Positions 51,200-60,406 of a stretch of DNA of 64,000 nt are shown here, in pieces. The DNA comes from Clostridia bacterium (GTDB lineage Bacteria; Bacillota; Clostridia; Oscillospirales; Acutalibacteraceae), in NCBI GenBank assembly GCA_017410325.1, contig JAFQRA010000021.1, forward strand, positions 177,706 through 241,705, read 5' to 3'. Position 1 is the first letter of the stretch. Every line of letters begins with the position of its first letter. Under the pieces are notes generated by a model. The model saw only the letters and a list, made by a program, of their open reading frames with translations. It was not told the origin of the DNA and did not search any database. Position numbers and translations under genes: made by a program.

Positions 51200-51228
51200 T
51201 TGACACCGCAAAATCGGTGTGATATAGT
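51200..51228 (+). promoter_or_regulatory. Promoter of the NhaC gene with an internal dyad
   Basis: TTGACA (51200-51205), 17-base spacer, TATAGT (51223-51228). The spacer region contains ACACCG-CAAAAT-CGGTGT (51203-51220), a perfect inverted repeat suited to a repressor. Confidence 0.75.
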
Positions 51229-51266
51229 CAGCATATCCCCAAAAATATTTTTTAGGAGTGACTAAA

Positions 51267-52931
51267 ATGTCAAAGTCAAGAAAAATACTTCTTGCCGTTA
51301 TCGCTGTGGCAATAGTCGGTCTGCTCGTCTGGGCAGGCGTTTCGGGCGGCGCAATGGCAACCGCTGACTGCGTGGACTGTGCAGGCGCAGGCCTCGTTGA
51401 CGGCGCAGAGTGCGAAACCTGCGGCGGTGCAGGTCAGGTTACGGCTTCGTGGTGGGCACTTGTTCCGCCCGTAATCGCTATCGGTCTTGCTCTTATAACA
51501 AAAGAAGTTTACAGCTCTCTTTTCATCGGTATCCTTTCCGGCGCTCTTCTCGGAGCAAACTTCAGCTTTACCGGCACTATGGATATCCTCACTAACGACG
51601 GTCTTATTTCCGCCGTTTCCGGTACGGCAGGTATCTTTGTTTTCCTTGTCGTTCTCGGCGTTCTCGTTGCCCTTGTCAATAAGTCGGGCGGTTCGGCAGC
51701 CTTCGGCCGCTGGGCACAGACCCATATCAAGTCCCGCACGGGTGCAATGCTTGCAACCTTTGTGCTCGGCGTACTTATCTTTATTGACGACTACTTCAAC
51801 TGCCTTACAGTCGGTTCCGTTATGCGTCCCGTAACGGACAGCAAGAAGATTTCCCGTGCAAAGCTGTCCTATCTTATCGATGCTACGGCAGCACCTATTT
51901 GTATGATCGCCCCCATCTCCTCCTGGGCAGCTGCAGTTTCCTCTTACGCTCCCGAGGGTGAAGGCCTGTCCCTCTTTATCAAAGCAATTCCCTTCAACTT
52001 CTATTCACTTCTCACACTCATTTTCGTAATTGCTCTTGCAGTTATGAAGTTTGACTTCGGCCCGATGAAGCTTCATGAGTTCAACGCTCAGAAGCACGGC
52101 GACCTTTACACGAGCGGTGAAAAGGCAGAGGTTACCGAAGAGGGCTTCAACCCCAAGGGTAAGGTTATTGACCTTGTTCTTCCCATAGTTGTTCTCATCG
52201 TTGCCTGCGTATTTGCTCTTATTTACGTCGGCGGCTTCTTCGACGGTGTCGATTTCATCACAGCCTTCGGCGATACGGACGCTACGGTCGGTCTTCCCTG
52301 GGGCAGCATAATTGCTCTCGTGTTTACAATTGCTTACCTTGCACTCCGTAAGGTTATTTCCGTTAAGGAAGCAATGGAATGTATCCCCAAGGGCTTTATT
52401 GCAATGGTTCCCGCTATCCTTATTCTCACATTCGCAACCTCTCTTAAGAATATGACCGCTGTTCTCGGCGCACAGCCCTTTGTCAACAGCGTTATGACAA
52501 ACGCAGGTACTTTTGCTAACTTCATGCCTGCTATCATCTTCCTCGTTGCCTGCTTTATCTCCTTCTCAACAGGTACTTCATGGGGCACCTTCGGTATCCT
52601 TATTCCGATTGTCGTCGTTATCTTCGAAGCAGGCGATCCTCTCCAGATTGTTTCAATGTCCGCTTGCCTTGCAGGTGCTGTCTGCGGCGACCATTGCTCA
52701 CCCATCTCCGATACGACGATTATGTCCTCCGCAGGCGGTCAGTGTAACCACCTCAACCACGTTTCAACCCAGCTTCCCTATGCTGTCACGGTTGCAGCGT
52801 TCTCCTTTGTCGGTTACATCATCGCCGGCTTCGTTCCCAATGCGGCTATCGTTCTTCCCCTTATGATTGTTGTTATGCTTGCCGGTATGTTTATCATCAA
52901 GCTTACAACCGCCAAGAAGGCAGTCAAGTAA
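51267..52931 (+). CDS. NhaC-family Na+/H+ antiporter with DnaJ-like Cys motifs
   Basis: 554 residues, about 11-12 membrane segments. The transport core has NhaC-family blocks: FIDDYFNCLTVGSVMRPVTD, APISSWAAAVSSY, CFISFSTGTSWGTFGIL and GDHCSPISDTTIMSSAGGQCNHLNHV. After the first membrane helix (residues about 8-28) there is an insert with two CxxCxGxG motifs (CVDCAGAG and CETCGGAG), the spacing seen in DnaJ zinc fingers. AGGAG lies eight bases before the ATG at 51267. Highly expressed codon usage. Single gene with its own promoter and terminator. Confidence 0.88.
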   Translation: MSKSRKILLAVIAVAIVGLLVWAGVSGGAMATADCVDCAGAGLVDGAECETCGGAGQVTASWWALVPPVIAIGLALITKEVYSSLFIGILSGALLGANFSFTGTMDILTNDGLISAVSGTAGIFVFLVVLGVLVALVNKSGGSAAFGRWAQTHIKSRTGAMLATFVLGVLIFIDDYFNCLTVGSVMRPVTDSKKISRAKLSYLIDATAAPICMIAPISSWAAAVSSYAPEGEGLSLFIKAIPFNFYSLLTLIFVIALAVMKFDFGPMKLHEFNAQKHGDLYTSGEKAEVTEEGFNPKGKVIDLVLPIVVLIVACVFALIYVGGFFDGVDFITAFGDTDATVGLPWGSIIALVFTIAYLALRKVISVKEAMECIPKGFIAMVPAILILTFATSLKNMTAVLGAQPFVNSVMTNAGTFANFMPAIIFLVACFISFSTGTSWGTFGILIPIVVVIFEAGDPLQIVSMSACLAGAVCGDHCSPISDTTIMSSAGGQCNHLNHVSTQLPYAVTVAAFSFVGYIIAGFVPNAAIVLPLMIVVMLAGMFIIKLTTAKKAVK

Positions 52932-52948
52932 AGTTAATATTCACTCAC

Positions 52949-52982
52949 AAATCAGCCTTGATTTTTCAGGGCTGATTTTTTT
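52949..52982 (+). terminator. Terminator after the NhaC gene
   Basis: ATCAGCCTTGA / TCAGGGCTGAT stem and TTTTTTT tail. The stem overlaps the last codons of the convergent AGCS gene. Confidence 0.85.
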
Positions 52983-54286
52983 ATGTGGTAAACCGCCGTT
53001 TTTCTCAGCCTTATAATTGCCGCAAGGTTGGGTATTGCCATAAGTGCGTTGAAAATATCGGACAGTGCCCATACCGTGTCCGATGAGGCGCAGGTGCCAA
53101 CAACCGTGCAGATTAAAAACACAATTCTGTAGGCCGTCACAGCCTTTTCGCCGAAGGCGTATTCCACTGCTTTTTCGCCGTAAAAGCCCCAGCCGATTAT
53201 AGTTGCAAAGGCAAAAAGGCACAGTGCAACACACACGAAAGGTCCGCTTGAATTTCCGAAAATACCCGAAAAAGCAGTAACGCTCATCTGTACGGGCGAA
53301 AGGGTAGCGCCGCTATTGTAAGCTGAGCCTGTCATAAGCGCAAGAGCGGTCAGCGTGCACATCAGCACGGTGTCAATAAAAACCTCGGCAATTCCCCACA
53401 GACCCTGCGTCAACGGCTCTTTTACGTCTGCCGAGGCGTGCACAATCGGTGAAGAGCCCAGACCCGCTTCGTTAGAAAAAACACCCCGTGCAAAGCCTTC
53501 TCTAAGTGCCTTTGAAAGCGTGTACGAGCCCAAACCTGCCGATACCGAGCCAAAATCAAAAGCCGAAACAAAAATCTGCTTTATACAAGGAACAATAAGG
53601 CTGCAATTCTTGATTATTATTGCCAGAAGTGCAATTATCACCGCGAGTGAAAGCGGCGGAATTATTCTTTCCGTAACCCCCGAAACCCTCTTTATTCCCC
53701 CGAAAATAATCATACCCGCAACGGCGGCAACCGCAACGCCTAACGCCAAGGGTACGGCTTTTGTCTGTTCACAAACGGCGGTGCTTATGGCGTTTGCCTG
53801 CGCCATATTTCCCATTCCGAGTGCCGCGCCCACGCAGAAAATGCTGAAAACGCAGGCGGTTTTTCTGCTGAAGGCCTTTTCTATGTACAGCAAGGAACCG
53901 CCCATCCACTCGTTTTTTTCATTCTTTGCCCTGTATTCAATGCCCAGTATGTTTTCCGCACAGCTTGTCATTTCACCCAGAGTTGCCGAAACAATCATCC
54001 AGAAAACGGCTCCCGGGCCGCCTGCGGTCAGTGCACTTGCAACGCCGACTATATTGCCTGTGCCCATACACGCGGCAAGCGCTGCGGAAAGAGCGGCGAA
54101 AGGCGATATGCCGTCTTTTGCATCGGCTTTTTTTATACTGCCGAAGGTTGAACGGAATATATATACGGGTCTTCGTATCTGTAAAAATCCCGATTTTACG
54201 CTGAAATATAACCCTACCCCGAAAAATGCCGCAAGCAGTAACGGGTTCCAACAAAACTCACGGGCCGCAAATATTATCTCTGACAT
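52952..54286 (-). CDS. AGCS-family sodium:alanine symporter
   Basis: 444 residues with about 10-11 hydrophobic segments. AGCS signatures: AACMGTGNIVGVASAL, GGPGAVFWMIVSATLGEMTSCAENILG, GGSLLYIEK, and ARGVFSNEAGLGSSPIVHASA. It would bring in alanine or glycine with sodium, which fits beside a sodium antiporter gene. It ends within the stem of the opposing terminator and has GGTGA before its ATG. Confidence 0.93.
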   Translation of the reverse strand: MSEIIFAAREFCWNPLLLAAFFGVGLYFSVKSGFLQIRRPVYIFRSTFGSIKKADAKDGISPFAALSAALAACMGTGNIVGVASALTAGGPGAVFWMIVSATLGEMTSCAENILGIEYRAKNEKNEWMGGSLLYIEKAFSRKTACVFSIFCVGAALGMGNMAQANAISTAVCEQTKAVPLALGVAVAAVAGMIIFGGIKRVSGVTERIIPPLSLAVIIALLAIIIKNCSLIVPCIKQIFVSAFDFGSVSAGLGSYTLSKALREGFARGVFSNEAGLGSSPIVHASADVKEPLTQGLWGIAEVFIDTVLMCTLTALALMTGSAYNSGATLSPVQMSVTAFSGIFGNSSGPFVCVALCLFAFATIIGWGFYGEKAVEYAFGEKAVTAYRIVFLICTVVGTCASSDTVWALSDIFNALMAIPNLAAIIRLRKTAVYHIKKSALKNQG

Positions 54287-54428
54287 AATTTTTCACCAAA
54301 TATCAAAATAAGTCTTTATATTTTTATAATTATGTTGTATGATGAAAACGTAGTACAAATTACGGTTTGTAGGGGCGCCCTCGGTCGTCTGTTAAATCGG
54401 AACAAACCTGACAAAGGGCATTTCGTAG

Positions 54429-54552
54429 TGCCTTGTCTCATCTTAAAGTTGACTTTTTGTAGGGGCGGATATTATCCGCCCGTGTTGATAACGCTCAGTT
54501 TGCTGGCGGCTGATAGCCGCCCCTACTGTGAAGTTTTAGGTGAAACAAGGTA
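54429..54552. repeat. 124-bp inverted-repeat element, copy B
   Basis: Near-identical to the element at 33017-33140 but in the opposite orientation: CTTAAAGTTGACTTTTTGT at one end and CTACTGTGAAGTTTTAGGTG at the other. The remaining bases of the 369-base gap show a short related fragment (TTTGTAGGGGCGCCC) and nothing else recognised. Confidence 0.85.
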
Positions 54553-54655
54553 GTAGGGGTCGGCGTCCTCTACGGTCAATAACCAAATATACATTAATAA
54601 AAAGCTCAGCAAACCGCAATTTATCGAACACTTTACAACATAGGAGGTTTCAGTT

Positions 54656-55804
54656 ATGTGTCAGTACTGTGTAGACGAAAGCACCATAAAGGTTACAAAT
54701 TACGAAGTTATGGGTAAGCTCCCTGACCCGTTTAAATTTGATGACGGTACGCGTGTAAAAGCAAAGGCAGACTGGGGAAAACGCCGTGAGGAAATGCTTA
54801 AAACGGCTGTTGAGCTTCAGTACGGAACAATGCCGCCGAAGCCCGAATTTCTGGAGATAGAGCCGCTGTATATCAGTAACGTTGAATCCTACAGAATACA
54901 TACGGGCACCCGCGAAAAGCCCGTAGTTTTCACAATGTATGTAAAGGGTGCGGACAGAGAAAACAAGCGTCCCGTTGTTGTTGACGGCGATATGTGCTTT
55001 GATTACCCGTTTGACAAAAAATACACCTCGATTTTCAAGGATAACGGTATAGCAATCTGCCTTTTTAACCGCTGCGAGCTTGCTCACGACGGCAATGAAA
55101 GAGGCCCCGGTCACGGTCAGCTTTACGATACCTATCCGGAATACACCTTCGGTGCACTGGGTGCCTGGGCGTGGGGCTATTCACGCTGTGTTGATGCACT
55201 TGAAAAGCTCGGCATTGCCGACATGAGCTGTGTTACCTTTACGGGCCATTCACGCGGCGGTAAAACGGCCGCACTTGCAGGCGTGCTTGATGAGCGTGCC
55301 GCAATAGTAAACCCCAACGAAACCTGTGCCGGCTCTTGTGCCTGCTACCGTGTGCATATGTCTGCAATCAAGGAAAACGGCGAGGAAAACCGCAGCGAAA
55401 CGCTTGACGACCTGATTAACCGCTTCGGCTTCTGGATGGGTCCGGATATGGCTGAGTACGCAAAAAATGAGGCGGAGCTTCCCTTTGATGCTCACTTTAT
55501 CAAGGCGCTTGTTGCTCCGCGCGTGCTTTTTGTTTCCGAGGCGGCGAGCGATATCTGGGGCAACCCCATAGGCTCGTGGCAGACCACAATGGCGGCAAAG
55601 GAAGTTTACAAATTCCTCGGTGTACGGGAGAATCTTCTCTGGTATTACCGCAAGGGTGTTCATTCCCACCACCACCGTGACCTTGAAATGCTCGTAAACG
55701 TCATTCGTCACGTGAAATACGGCGAAGAGCTGAACGGCTGTTATTCCAAAACTCCCTTTGTTCAGCCTGAGCTGATTTTTGACTGGAAGGCACCTGAAGA
55801 ATAA
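54656..55804 (+). CDS. CE15-like alpha/beta hydrolase (glucuronoyl esterase type)
   Basis: 382 residues. Alpha/beta-hydrolase with the nucleophile elbow GHSRGGKTAAL (CE15 form GxSRxGK), a preceding GALGAWAWGYSRCVDALE helix, and a His in GVHSHHHRDLEM. Enzymes of this group cleave esters between 4-O-methyl-glucuronic acid and lignin, or related carbohydrate esters. There is no signal peptide; the N-terminus has a CQYC pair. AGGAGG lies eight bases before the ATG, an ideal ribosome site. Substrate is inferred only from the family. Confidence 0.78.
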   Translation: MCQYCVDESTIKVTNYEVMGKLPDPFKFDDGTRVKAKADWGKRREEMLKTAVELQYGTMPPKPEFLEIEPLYISNVESYRIHTGTREKPVVFTMYVKGADRENKRPVVVDGDMCFDYPFDKKYTSIFKDNGIAICLFNRCELAHDGNERGPGHGQLYDTYPEYTFGALGAWAWGYSRCVDALEKLGIADMSCVTFTGHSRGGKTAALAGVLDERAAIVNPNETCAGSCACYRVHMSAIKENGEENRSETLDDLINRFGFWMGPDMAEYAKNEAELPFDAHFIKALVAPRVLFVSEAASDIWGNPIGSWQTTMAAKEVYKFLGVRENLLWYYRKGVHSHHHRDLEMLVNVIRHVKYGEELNGCYSKTPFVQPELIFDWKAPEE

Positions 55805-55815
55805 TAAAAATATAC

Positions 55816-55844
55816 TTTACTTTTAATTAAATATTTGATAAAAT
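55816..55844 (+). promoter_or_regulatory. Promoter of the MinD-like gene
   Basis: TTTACT (55816-55821), 17-base spacer, TAAAAT (55839-55844). Confidence 0.6.
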
Positions 55845-55875
55845 ACACGAAAAGTTATTTGAGGAGAAAAACGAA

Positions 55876-56604
55876 ATGGCTGCAAGAATTGTAATTGCTT
55901 CCGGCAAAGGCGGCGTAGGCAAATCGTCCTTCACTGCGGGTATTGCCTGTGCCCTTCAGAATTCGGGGCATAATGTGCTTGTGGTGGACTGCGATATCGG
56001 TCTGCGCAGTCTCGATATAATTCTGGGCGCAGGTGCGGATATGCTTTTTACCTGGGGTGATATAATTGCAGGCAGATGCAGCTGTGACGATGCGCTGACC
56101 CGTACCAACTGCGGCTGTTCACTGCTTTGTGCCCCTTCGGAATTTGAGGACTGCTTCACACCTGAGGCTATGCGAAGCATGGCAGACGAATTTGAGGAGC
56201 GCTTTGATTATATACTTTTCGATTCTCCCGCAGGCATAGGCAACGGCTTCAGGCTGGCCGCGGCTGCGGCTGAGAGTGCAATTGTCGTTGCCACTCCGGA
56301 CGGCGTGTGTGTGCGAAGCGGTGCGGCTGCGGCAGACAAACTCGCCGCAATGGGCATCAAAAACAGCCGTCTGGTAATCAACCGTTTCGATAAAAAAGCC
56401 ACAATCAAGGGCAAACGCCTGAATATTGACGATGTAATCGACTCAACCTGTCTTCGCCTTATAGGTGTCGTACCGCAGGATAACGTGCTTTCCTTCAATA
56501 TGACCTGCGGCAGGCTTTTGCCAAAGAGAAGCCCGTCTGCGGCGGCTTTCCTCAGAATTGCCTCCCGTCTTGAGGGCAAAAGAGTGCCTCTTGAAATTGA
56601 CTGA
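55876..56604 (+). CDS. MinD/ParA-family P-loop ATPase
   Basis: 242 residues. Deviant Walker A SGKGGVGKSSFT, switch region VVDCDIGLRSLDIILG, and FDSPAGIGNGFRLAA. This matches MinD-type ATPases that position the division septum; the C-terminus lacks an obvious amphipathic membrane-targeting helix. No minC or minE lies next to it. It could therefore be a MinD used with DivIVA/MinJ-type partners or a related placement ATPase such as FlhG. TTTGAGGAG precedes the ATG. Confidence 0.82.
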   Translation: MAARIVIASGKGGVGKSSFTAGIACALQNSGHNVLVVDCDIGLRSLDIILGAGADMLFTWGDIIAGRCSCDDALTRTNCGCSLLCAPSEFEDCFTPEAMRSMADEFEERFDYILFDSPAGIGNGFRLAAAAAESAIVVATPDGVCVRSGAAAADKLAAMGIKNSRLVINRFDKKATIKGKRLNIDDVIDSTCLRLIGVVPQDNVLSFNMTCGRLLPKRSPSAAAFLRIASRLEGKRVPLEID

Positions 56605-56647
56605 CAGGTATATCAATAAAAAACTATTAATATATCTAAAAAAATAT

Positions 56648-56676
56648 TTGACTTATAAGGGGTTTTTTGGTAAAAT
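56648..56676 (+). promoter_or_regulatory. Promoter of mgsA
   Basis: TTGACT (56648-56653), 17-base spacer, TAAAAT (56671-56676). Confidence 0.75.
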
Positions 56677-56750
56677 ATATGGGTAAAATAGGTTTTAGTG
56701 TAATTAAGACCTGTTATCCTGAAAATTGCGGTACAGAAAGGAAAAAGAGT

Positions 56751-57155
56751 ATGAACATTGCTTTAATAGCTCACGATGCAAAGAAAGAACTTATGACCCA
56801 GTTTTGTATTGCCTACTGCGGAATTCTCAGCAGGCACTCACTTTGCGCAACGGGCACTACGGGCAAGCTTGTAAGCGAAGCAACCGGCCTTAAAATCCAG
56901 AGCTTCCTGAGCGGTTCCCAGGGCGGCGACCAGCAGATTGCCGCAAGAATTGCCTGCAATGAAATCGACCTGCTGCTTCTTTTCCGCGACCCGCTCAATC
57001 CCAAGCCGCACGAGCCGAACGAAGCAACGCTTTTAAGGTTGTGCGACGTACACAATATCCCCGTTGCAACCAACATCGCAACAGCCGAGGCAATAATCCA
57101 CAGCCTTGAACGAGGCGACCTCGACTGGCGTGACATAGTTAACCCGAAGAACTGA
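56751..57155 (+). CDS. mgsA: Methylglyoxal synthase
   Basis: 134 residues; converts dihydroxyacetone phosphate to methylglyoxal as a bypass of glycolysis. N-terminal [10 protein letters not shown] with the conserved His, ATGTTGKLV for phosphate binding, [13 protein letters not shown] with the catalytic Asp, and [34 protein letters not shown]. The residue equivalent to E. coli Asp101 is Asn here, a change I recall in other Clostridial members. A longer frame starts at 56667, but AAAGGA precedes the ATG at 56751. Confidence 0.93.
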   Translation: MNIALIAHDAKKELMTQFCIAYCGILSRHSLCATGTTGKLVSEATGLKIQSFLSGSQGGDQQIAARIACNEIDLLLLFRDPLNPKPHEPNEATLLRLCDVHNIPVATNIATAEAIIHSLERGDLDWRDIVNPKN

Positions 57156-57167
57156 TAAATAACGTCG

Positions 57168-57192
57168 GGGCGGACAAAACGATTGTCCGCCC
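57168..57192 (+). terminator. Hairpin between mgsA and hisS
   Basis: GGGCGGACA / TGTCCGCCC, 9-bp perfect stem. A weak T-rich tail (TATTTTT) starts about 11 bases later; partial terminator or processing site. Confidence 0.5.
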
Positions 57193-57233
57193 TGTAGTCA
57201 TATTTTTAACCACTTGCGAAAGGATTTTTTACA

Positions 57234-58574
57234 ATGGCATTAGTTACCAAAGCTATCAAGGGTACGCAGGATTTACTGCCTAACGAGAGCTATAAAAACC
57301 GCTATGTTGAGCAGACGATGCTCGATATTGCAAGCAAATTCGGCTACAGGGAAATACGCACTCCCGTCTTTGAACACACCGAGCTTTTCAGCCGCGGCGT
57401 AGGCGATACGACAGACGTTGTCCAGAAGGAAATGTACACCTTCGACGATAAGGGCGGCCGTTCAATCACTCTTCGTCCCGAGGGTACTGCCGGCGCAATG
57501 AGGGCCTTTCTTGAGCACGGCCTTTTCAACGAGCCGTTGCCGCAGAAGGTCAGCTATCTTACCTCCTGCTACCGTTACGAAAAGCCCCAGGCGGGCAGAC
57601 TGCGCGAATTCCACCAGTTCGGCGTTGAGTGCCTGGGCACAGCCGCACCTGCAGCTGATGCAGAGCTTATCAGCCTTGCCCACGAAATCTTTTCGCATCT
57701 CGGCGTAGAAGGTCTTCAGCTTGAAATCAATTCAATCGGCTGTCCGACCTGCCGCATAAAGTACCACGAGGCGCTTCACAGCTATTTTGAGTCTGAGAAG
57801 GCTGACCTTTGTGAAACCTGCCTTGACCGCCTTGGCAGAAACCCGATGCGTATTCTCGACTGCAAGAGCCCTGTCTGCAGCGCAATTGCAAAGGATGCTC
57901 CGAAGGTGCTCGATTACATCTGTGAGGATTGCTCGGCACACTTTGAAACAGTCAAAAAGCATCTCGATGCAATGAATATCCCTTATGTTGTAAATCCGAC
58001 CATCGTAAGAGGTCTCGATTATTATACAAGAACGGTTTTTGAGTTTGTTTCCACGCAGATAGGTGCTCAGGGCACGGTCTGCGGCGGCGGCAGATACGAC
58101 GGGCTTGCAGAACAGCTCGGCGGTAACAGCACTCCGTCACTCGGCTTTGCGCTCGGTATTGAACGGCTTATGCTTCTCATGCAGGCGCAGAACACGCCTC
58201 TGCCCGAGGAGGAAAAGCCCGACCTTTATATCGCTTCAATGGGCGAGGAGGCAACCGTGCTTGCCGCAAAGCTTGCCGCTTCTCTTCGTGAGGAGGGCAT
58301 CTCCGTGCAGTACGATGTTGCGGGCCGTTCCGTAAAGGCACAGATGAAGTTTGCAAACAAGCTCGGTGTACGCAACACCGTTGTAATCGGCGACAGTGAA
58401 ATTGAAAGCGGCAAGGTCACTGTTAAGGATATGAACGGCGGCGAAAGCGTTGAAATGGAGCTTGACGGCTTTGAGGACAGCTACCAGAGCTATCTCATTC
58501 AGTCGGCTGTTGCCGAAATTGCAGGCGCGGACGGCTTGGATATGAGCGGCATTGATATTGCCGGCTTGTTTTGA
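57234..58574 (+). CDS. hisS: Histidyl-tRNA synthetase
   Basis: 446 residues, class II. KAIKGTQDLLPNE at the start, motif 2 YRYEKPQAGRLREFHQFGVE, histidine loop RGLDYYTRTVFEF, motif 3 LGFALGIERL, and an anticodon-binding C-terminal domain. A four-Cys segment around residues 165-230 (CPTCRIKYHEA, CETCLDRLGRNPMRILDCKSPVC, CEDC) could bind zinc, as in some Clostridial enzymes. GAAAGGA precedes the ATG. Upstream of aspS, as in many Firmicutes. No T-box leader is seen. Confidence 0.96.
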   Translation: MALVTKAIKGTQDLLPNESYKNRYVEQTMLDIASKFGYREIRTPVFEHTELFSRGVGDTTDVVQKEMYTFDDKGGRSITLRPEGTAGAMRAFLEHGLFNEPLPQKVSYLTSCYRYEKPQAGRLREFHQFGVECLGTAAPAADAELISLAHEIFSHLGVEGLQLEINSIGCPTCRIKYHEALHSYFESEKADLCETCLDRLGRNPMRILDCKSPVCSAIAKDAPKVLDYICEDCSAHFETVKKHLDAMNIPYVVNPTIVRGLDYYTRTVFEFVSTQIGAQGTVCGGGRYDGLAEQLGGNSTPSLGFALGIERLMLLMQAQNTPLPEEEKPDLYIASMGEEATVLAAKLAASLREEGISVQYDVAGRSVKAQMKFANKLGVRNTVVIGDSEIESGKVTVKDMNGGESVEMELDGFEDSYQSYLIQSAVAEIAGADGLDMSGIDIAGLF

Positions 58575-58601
58575 TTAAATCTCTAAAGGAGTAAGAATAA
58601 A

Positions 58602-60389
58602 ATGGAATTTATGACAGGACTTAAAAGAACAAATTACTGCGGCGAGCTTCGTGCGAGCGATGCAGGCAGAGAAGTAGTTGTTGCCGGTTGGGTACAGCGT
58701 CAGCGCGACCTCGGCGCACTTATCTTTATTGACCTTCGTGACCGCACGGGTATAGTACAGCTTGCCTTTGACGATAATACGGACAGAGCGGTTTTTGACA
58801 AAGCGTTTGCCTGCAGAAGCGAGTACGTTCTTATGGCAAAGGGCGTTGTCCGTGAGCGTTCCTCCAAGAATCTCGACATTCCCACGGGCGAAATCGAAAT
58901 TGAGGTAACGGAGCTTCGTGTGCTCAATAAGAGCGAAACACCTCCCTTTGATATCGTTCCCAACTGTCAGACCTCGGAGCTTACCAGACTCAAGCACCGC
59001 TATCTTGACCTTCGCCGTCCCGACCTTCAGTCAAACATTATGCTTCGCCATAAGATTGCAAAGGTTACCCGTGACTACTTCGATGAAAACGGCTTTATCG
59101 AAATCGAAACACCCATCCTCATTCGTTCCACACCCGAGGGTGCGCGTGACTATATCGTTCCCAGCCGTATTCACAAGGGCAGCTTCTACGCTCTTCCCCA
59201 GTCACCTCAGCTTTATAAGCAGCTTTCAATGGTTGCGGGCTTCGACAGATATATGCAGATTGCACGCTGCTTCCGTGACGAGGACCTGCGTGCAGACAGA
59301 CAGCCCGAATTCACACAGATTGACCTTGAAATGTCCTTCGTTGAAATGGACGATGTTCTTGCAATAGGCGAGGGCTATGTCAAGAGAGTGTTCAAGGACG
59401 TTCTCGGTGTTGAAATTGAAGGCGATATTCCGAGGCTTACCTATAAAGACGCTATGGACCGCTACGGTTCCGATAAGCCCGATACACGCTTTGCTATGGA
59501 ACTTTATGACCTTACCGATGTTGTCAAGGGCTGCGGCTTCAGCGTGTTTACGGGTGCAACCGAAAACGGCGGCAGCGTAAGAGGTATCACTGCAAAGGGT
59601 GCTGTTACAACTCTTACAAGAAAAGAAATCGACAAGCTCACCGAATTTGTCAAGGGCTCAGGCGCAAAGGGCCTTGCATGGATAAGACTCAATGAGGACG
59701 GCACAATGGCTTCTTCGTTTGCAAAGTTTATGACAGAGGACGAAATGGCTGCTATCCTTGCCAAGGCAGATGCCAAGGCGGGCGACGTGGTTCTCATCAT
59801 TGCCGACCCGAAGAATGCACTTGTTCTCAATACTCTCGGTCTGCTTCGCTGCGAGGTTGCACGCAAGCTCGACATTATCCCGAAGGATAAGTACAATTTC
59901 CTCTGGATTACCGAATTCCCGTTCTTCGATTGGGATGAGGAGCTTGGCCAGTTCGTTGCCATGCACCACCCCTTCACAGCTCCTATGGACGAGTGTATAG
60001 AATACCTTGAAACAGACAAGGCAAAGGTACGCGCAAAGGCCTACGACCTTGTACTCAACGGTATCGAGCTCTCTTCCGGCTCAATCCGTATCACCAACCC
60101 CGAGCTTCAGAGCCGTATTTTCTCTCTCCTCGGCCTTACAGATGAGCAGGCACACGAAAAGTTCGGCTATCTTCTGGATGCATTCCGTTACGGTGCTCCT
60201 CCCCACGGCGGTATGGGCATCGGCCTTGACAGACTTATTATGCAGATGCTCGGCTGTGACAGCCTTCGTGACGTTATTGCTTTCCCGAAGGTACAGAATG
60301 CAACAGAGCCTATGACGGAGTGCCCTGCACCTGTTGACGGCGTTCAGCTTACCGATCTGGGTATCAGCGTTACAGTTCAAGAAAAATAA
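58602..60389 (+). CDS. aspS: Aspartyl-tRNA synthetase
   Basis: 595 residues, bacterial type. N-terminal OB anticodon domain (VAGWVQRQRDLGALIFIDLRDRTG), class II motif 1 and 2 (GFIEIETPILIRSTPEGARDY, QSPQLYKQLSMVAGFDRYMQIARCFRDEDLRADRQPEF), the bacterial GAD insertion domain (residues about 290-415) and motif 3 GGMGIGLDRLIMQML. 27 bases after hisS with AAGGAG; co-transcribed. Confidence 0.97.
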   Translation: MEFMTGLKRTNYCGELRASDAGREVVVAGWVQRQRDLGALIFIDLRDRTGIVQLAFDDNTDRAVFDKAFACRSEYVLMAKGVVRERSSKNLDIPTGEIEIEVTELRVLNKSETPPFDIVPNCQTSELTRLKHRYLDLRRPDLQSNIMLRHKIAKVTRDYFDENGFIEIETPILIRSTPEGARDYIVPSRIHKGSFYALPQSPQLYKQLSMVAGFDRYMQIARCFRDEDLRADRQPEFTQIDLEMSFVEMDDVLAIGEGYVKRVFKDVLGVEIEGDIPRLTYKDAMDRYGSDKPDTRFAMELYDLTDVVKGCGFSVFTGATENGGSVRGITAKGAVTTLTRKEIDKLTEFVKGSGAKGLAWIRLNEDGTMASSFAKFMTEDEMAAILAKADAKAGDVVLIIADPKNALVLNTLGLLRCEVARKLDIIPKDKYNFLWITEFPFFDWDEELGQFVAMHHPFTAPMDECIEYLETDKAKVRAKAYDLVLNGIELSSGSIRITNPELQSRIFSLLGLTDEQAHEKFGYLLDAFRYGAPPHGGMGIGLDRLIMQMLGCDSLRDVIAFPKVQNATEPMTECPAPVDGVQLTDLGISVTVQEK

Positions 60390-60406
60390 TCGAAAAGAGA
60401 TAAAAA

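Noticed and set aside
57168-57192. Clear intrinsic terminator separating mgsA and hisS
   Set aside because: The stem is strong but lacks an adjacent T tract, so it is kept only as a weak terminator-like hairpin.
57156-57233. T-box leader before hisS-aspS
   Set aside because: Only 78 bases separate mgsA and hisS, with one simple hairpin and no T-box motif.
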